A stretch of 64,000 bases of DNA from SHVO01 sp041905795. Lineage in GTDB: Bacteria > Pseudomonadota > Alphaproteobacteria > Rhodospirillales > Rhodospirillaceae. The notes beneath the pieces are model-generated. The model was given only the letters and a program-made list of their open reading frames with translations. It searched no databases and had not been told where the DNA came from. Positions 60,729 to 64,000 of this stretch are shown here, one piece after another. Every line of letters starts with the position of its first letter. The stretch's first letter is position 1. A program made the translations under genes and the position numbers. The stretch covers positions 1 through 64,000 of the forward strand of contig JAYRKL010000014.1 in NCBI GenBank assembly GCA_041905795.1, written 5' to 3'.

Positions 60729-62000
60729 GTGGACGGCGCCGCAACCGCGATCACCGCGCTCATGACCGAGATCGGCAAGACCGCCCGCGCCGCCGCGCGC
60801 GAACTGGCCCAGGTTCCCGCTGCGCAGAAGAACCGGGCCCTGACGGCGGCGGCCGCGGCCTTGCGCGCACGGGCCGCGGAGATCAAAGCCGCCAACGCTA
60901 TCGACATGGCCGCGGGCCGGGAGAAGAACCTGACGCCCGCGCTGCTCGACCGCCTCGCCCTCGACGACACGCGCATCGAGGCCATGGCCAAGGGCCTGGA
61001 GGATATCGCGGCGCTGGCCGATCCCGTCGGCCAGGTGATGGCGGCGTGGACCCGGCCCAACGGCCTCAGGATCGAACGGGTGCGTACGCCGTTGGGCGTG
61101 ATCGGCATCATTTATGAATCGCGGCCCAATGTGACCGCCGACGCCGCAGCCCTCTGCCTCAAGGCCGGCAACGCCTGCATCCTGCGCGGCGGGTCGGAGA
61201 GCTTCCATTCGTCCCAGGCCATCATGACCTGCCTGCTGGAGGGCCTGAAGGCCGCGGGCATCGCCCCCGGGGCCTTGCAGATGGTGCCGACGTCCGATCG
61301 CGCCGCCGTCGGCGAGATGCTGACGATGACCAGATACATCGACGTGATCGTGCCGCGCGGCGGCCAGTCGCTGGTGGACCGGGTCATGCGCGAGAGCCGC
61401 GTGCCCACCTTCCAGCACCTGACCGGCCTGTGCCATACCTATATCCATGCCGCCGCCGACCCTGCCAAGGCGCGCAAGATCGTGCTCAACGCCAAGATGC
61501 GCCGCACCGGCATCTGCGGCGCCACCGAGACGCTGCTGGTGGATGAGTCCGTGGCCGCGGCCCTGCTGCCGCCGATCCTCGATGATCTCATCAAAGCAGG
61601 CTGTGAACTGCGCGGCGACGCCGGCGTGCAGAAGCTCGACGCCCGCGTGAAGCCGGCGGCGGCGGCGGACTGGGACACCGAGTACCTCGATGCCATCCTC
61701 GCCATCCGCCTGGTGAAGAACCTGGATGACGCCATCGATCACATTGTCACCCACGGTTCCTCCCACACCGAGGCCATCGTCACCGAGGACGCGGCGGCAG
61801 CGGTGCGGTTCATGGGCGCCCTCGACAGCGCCATCCTGATGCACAACGCCTCGACCCAGTTCGCCGATGGCGGCGAGTTCGGCATGGGCGCCGAGATCGG
61901 CATCGCCACCGGCAAACTGCACGCCCGCGGCCCGGTGGGTGTCGAGCAGCTCACCACCTTCAAATACAAGGTGCATGGTGACGGCCAGACCCGGCCGTAG
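60729..62000 (+). CDS. proA: Gamma-glutamyl phosphate reductase
   Basis: A 423-residue NADPH enzyme for the second proline step. Signatures are RVRTPLGVIGIIYESRPNVT, the catalytic Cys in MRRTGICGATETLL and the C-terminal EFGMGAEIGIATGKLHARGP. The start is a GTG two bases after proB. Its last codons overlap nadD by 26 bases. Confidence 0.97.
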   Translation: MDGAATAITALMTEIGKTARAAARELAQVPAAQKNRALTAAAAALRARAAEIKAANAIDMAAGREKNLTPALLDRLALDDTRIEAMAKGLEDIAALADPVGQVMAAWTRPNGLRIERVRTPLGVIGIIYESRPNVTADAAALCLKAGNACILRGGSESFHSSQAIMTCLLEGLKAAGIAPGALQMVPTSDRAAVGEMLTMTRYIDVIVPRGGQSLVDRVMRESRVPTFQHLTGLCHTYIHAAADPAKARKIVLNAKMRRTGICGATETLLVDESVAAALLPPILDDLIKAGCELRGDAGVQKLDARVKPAAAADWDTEYLDAILAIRLVKNLDDAIDHIVTHGSSHTEAIVTEDAAAAVRFMGALDSAILMHNASTQFADGGEFGMGAEIGIATGKLHARGPVGVEQLTTFKYKVHGDGQTRP

Positions 62001-62622
62001 ACTTTCAGCCCTGCCGCCCTTTCCCGGACGGGCGCGCATCGGCCTGTTGGGCGGGTCGTTCAATCCGGCCCACATGGGCCATGCACACCTCACGCGCGAG
62101 GCCTTGCGGCTGCTCGGGCTCGACCGGGTGTGGTGGCTGGTGAGTCCGCAAAATCCGTTGAAGCCGCCGGCCGGCATGGCCGGCTTCGGGGCACGCCTGG
62201 CCGGCGCGGCCGCGATCATTCGGGCCGCCGGCCTTGGCGGGCGCGTGACCGCAACCGCGCTGGAAACCCGCCTCGGCGTCACCCAGACCGCGCGGACGCT
62301 GCAACTCCTGCGCCGGCGCTATCCGCGGGTCGACTTTGTCTGGCTGATGGGCGCCGACAATCTCGCGCAAATCGGCCGCTGGTGGCGCTGGACCGCGATA
62401 TTCGCGGCGGTGCGCGTTGCGGTTTTTGACCGCAGTCCTTATTCTTACACAGCGTTGGCGGGCCGCGCCGCGGTGCGCTTTTCCGGCGCGCGGGCGCCGG
62501 TGAAGAAGCTGTGGCGGCGTGATCCTCCGGCGTGGAGTTATGTCGCCATGCGCCGGCATCCGGCCTCCGCGACCGCACTCCGCCTTGCCGCCAAAGCCGC
62601 CGCGAAACCGCGCAAACCCTAG
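61975..62622 (+). CDS. nadD: Nicotinate-nucleotide adenylyltransferase
   Basis: A 215-residue enzyme joining nicotinate mononucleotide and ATP to deamido-NAD. The nucleotide-binding motif is IGLLGGSFNPAHMGHAHL, and the substrate loop is DFVWLMGADNLAQIGRWWRW. It lacks a clear ISSTxIR motif: the C-terminal part reads YVAMRRHPASATALR, with the family's helix shifted. The start is ATG 61975 (or GTG 61978), inside proA. The TAG stop overlaps the RBS of rsfS, and rsfS is in the same frame. Confidence 0.93.
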   Translation: MVTARPGRRLSALPPFPGRARIGLLGGSFNPAHMGHAHLTREALRLLGLDRVWWLVSPQNPLKPPAGMAGFGARLAGAAAIIRAAGLGGRVTATALETRLGVTQTARTLQLLRRRYPRVDFVWLMGADNLAQIGRWWRWTAIFAAVRVAVFDRSPYSYTALAGRAAVRFSGARAPVKKLWRRDPPAWSYVAMRRHPASATALRLAAKAAAKPRKP

Positions 62623-62631
62623 GAGACGACC

Positions 62632-63000
62632 ATCCCTACTCCCGTCACGCTCGACACGCTCGTCGACACCGTCCTCGCCTCCCTCGACGACGATAAGGCC
62701 CAGGACGTTCTCTGTATCGACCTCACCGGCAAGACCAGCATCGCCGACCGCATGATCATCGCCTCCGGCACGTCGGCGCGCGCGGTGTCGGCCATGGCGG
62801 AGCACCTGGGCGCCAAGCTCAAGGGCATGGGACTCAAGCCGGCCGCCGAAGGCGAGAAGTACGGCGACTGGGTGGTGATCGACGCCGGCGATGTCATCGT
62901 CCATCTGTTCCGGCCCGAGGTGCGGCTGTTCTACAACCTGGAACGCATCTGGTCCGGCCCGGCCGGCGGTCCCGCGAAGAAGACTTCCAAGCGCGCGTGA
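62632..63000 (+). CDS. rsfS: Ribosomal silencing factor RsfS, apparent ATC start
   Basis: A 122-residue protein that binds L14 and blocks joining of the subunits. The family core is visible: DDKAQDVLCIDLTGKTSIAD, MIIASGTSARAVSAMAEHL, then GDWVVIDAGDVIVHLFRPEV and RLFYNLERIWSG. The conserved N-terminal 40 residues lie before the first ATG (62752), so translation must begin earlier. The frame after the nadD TAG has no ATG, GTG, TTG or CTG. ATC at 62632 sits 6 bases after GGAG and is the best start. Readthrough of the nadD TAG, or a sequencing error, are the alternatives. It overlaps rlmH by 4 bases. Confidence 0.9.
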   Translation: MPTPVTLDTLVDTVLASLDDDKAQDVLCIDLTGKTSIADRMIIASGTSARAVSAMAEHLGAKLKGMGLKPAAEGEKYGDWVVIDAGDVIVHLFRPEVRLFYNLERIWSGPAGGPAKKTSKRA

Positions 63001-63455
63001 ATATTGTCATCGCCGCCATCGGCAAGGCCCGCTCCGGCCCCGAACAAGCGCTGTTCGACCTCTATGCCGGACGGCTGCCCTGGAAGGTCGAGGTCAAGGA
63101 ACTGGAGATCAAGAAGGAGCTTGCCGCCGATGTGCGGCGCGCCCGCGAGGGCGAGCTTCTGCTGGGCGCGGTCCCGGACGGCGCCCGTGTGGTGGCCCTG
63201 GACGAGCGCGGCCGGAACGACGGCAGCGCCGCTTTCGCCGCGCGCCTGGGGCGCTGGCGTGACGACGGCGTGCGCGCGGTGGCCTTCGCGATCGGCGGCG
63301 CCGATGGATTGGACGAACCGGTGCGCAAGCGTGCCGACCTGGTGTTGTCGTTGGGCGCCATGACCTGGCCGCATCTGCTGGTGCGCGGGCTGCTGGCGGA
63401 GCAGCTTTACCGCGCCCATTGCATCCTGAGCGGCCATCCTTATCACCGCGCATGA
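62997..63455 (+). CDS. rlmH: 23S rRNA (pseudouridine1915-N3)-methyltransferase RlmH
   Basis: A 152-residue SPOUT methyltransferase acting on Psi1915 of helix 69. The knot shows in RAVAFAIGGADGLDEPVRKR and LSLGAMTWPHLLVRGLLAEQ, ending SGHPYHRA as RlmH proteins do. It starts with a GTG that overlaps the rsfS stop. The next gene overlaps by 4 bases (ATGA). Confidence 0.97.
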   Translation: MNIVIAAIGKARSGPEQALFDLYAGRLPWKVEVKELEIKKELAADVRRAREGELLLGAVPDGARVVALDERGRNDGSAAFAARLGRWRDDGVRAVAFAIGGADGLDEPVRKRADLVLSLGAMTWPHLLVRGLLAEQLYRAHCILSGHPYHRA

Positions 63456-64000
63456 TCGCCAAGCCGCTCGACCCGCTGACCTATACCGCAACCCCGCTGG
63501 ACCGCGCCGGGATTTTGCGCACCGACGCCGCCACCGTGCACGCGCTGCTGACCGGCGGCAAGGCGCGCATTGTGCCGCTGTGGCAGCAAAAGCATCTGGT
63601 CGGCGCCGATGGCGTTGTCGGCGTATTCTCCTATGCCGAGATGGCGCCGCGTTTGGGCGATGCGCAGCTGTGTTTCCTGGGCCTCGCCGGCGATACGCCC
63701 TGGTTCGTCGCGGGCTTCGGGCCGCGCGAGACGCCGCCGCTGCCGGGTGAGTACCGCGCGCTCAATGATATCGTGCTGCTCATGGACGGCGACCACGCCG
63801 CGATCCTGGCCTATGCCCGGGCTCTGGCGATCTGGAACGAGAACCACGGGCACTGCGGCCGCTGCGGCGGCGTGACCGTGAGCACCGAGGCCGGCCATTG
63901 CCGTCGCTGCATCGCGTGCGATCACCGCACATTCCCGCGCACGGACCCTGTGGTGATCACGCTGGTGGTCGACGGCGACCGCTGCCTGCTGGGGCGTCAG
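63452..64000 (+). CDS. nudC: NADH pyrophosphatase NudC, N-terminal part (runs off the window)
   Basis: 183 codons are in the window. The zinc ribbon is in NHGHCGRCGGVTVSTEAGHC and RRCIACDHRTFPRTDPVVI, which is specific to NudC. The enzyme cleaves NAD(H) and removes NAD caps from RNA. The Nudix box lies beyond the edge. The start ATG overlaps the rlmH stop, so it is the last visible gene of the obgE-rlmH run. Confidence 0.93.
   Translation, partial: MIAKPLDPLTYTATPLDRAGILRTDAATVHALLTGGKARIVPLWQQKHLVGADGVVGVFSYAEMAPRLGDAQLCFLGLAGDTPWFVAGFGPRETPPLPGEYRALNDIVLLMDGDHAAILAYARALAIWNENHGHCGRCGGVTVSTEAGHCRRCIACDHRTFPRTDPVVITLVVDGDRCLLGRQ

Overview
The window is about 64 kb of GC-rich bacterial DNA from an alphaproteobacterium. 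The evidence is the order rplU-rpmA-GNAT-obgE-proB-proA-nadD-rsfS-rlmH at the right end, a tamA-tamB pair at the left end, an intracellular PHB depolymerase, a transglutaminase/ATP-grasp/alpha-E operon, and a dispersed TAGAGC-type repeat of a kind common in alphaproteobacteria. I cannot name the genus. Most of the window is ordinary chromosome, with genes packed tightly on both strands.

Layout. 0-9.2 kb: end of tamA, tamB, an amidase, a Mn/Ca exporter-type UPF0016 protein, a YgiQ radical-SAM protein and a lipoprotein. 9.2-13.8 kb: a TonB-like protein and a secreted formylglycine-enzyme-like protein that share a stop, ppnN, a LuxR remnant and a GST. 13.9-22.6 kb: phaZ, the transglutaminase/ATP-grasp/alpha-E/transglutaminase operon, a glutathione peroxidase and a GIY-YIG protein. 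22.8-35.8 kb: a TorF-type porin, a class I methyltransferase with a SET-domain protein, a transporter-HEAT-cNMP fusion, an NHL propeller, a methyltransferase overlapping an LtaS/OpgB-like sulfatase, a TonB receptor and the bfd/bfr iron-storage pair. 36-46 kb: a permease, ogt, a TPR-glycosyltransferase, a sodium:solute symporter with a small partner, a TSUP exporter, a cNMP protein and a large secreted metzincin.

46.0-55.4 kb looks different. Its base composition is less GC-extreme. It begins with a graveyard: a serine-recombinase fragment cut by an IS3-family remnant, a histidine-kinase pseudogene and a 2OG-Fe(II) oxygenase pseudogene. A compact nucleotide-sugar cluster follows: acyltransferase, Nudix, UDP-sugar dehydrogenase, sugar C-methyltransferase, GT2, then epimerase and DegT aminotransferase on the other strand. 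It ends at a tRNA-Ser(CGA) whose 3' end faces the cluster, which is the arrangement expected of an old genomic island.

55.5-64 kb returns to core chromosome: a QEGLA-motif putative metallopeptidase, L21, L27, ObgE, proline synthesis (ProB, ProA), NadD, RsfS, RlmH and the start of NudC. The most unusual detail here is rsfS, which has a good ribosome-binding site but no ATG, GTG, TTG or CTG start; the codon at the right spacing is ATC.

No CRISPR array, rRNA operon or intact mobile element was found. The candidates for something new are the mosaic repeat family that supplies stop codons, the rsfS start, the transporter-HEAT-cNMP fusion, the duplicated module in the metzincin, and a 34-codon ORF upstream of bfr.
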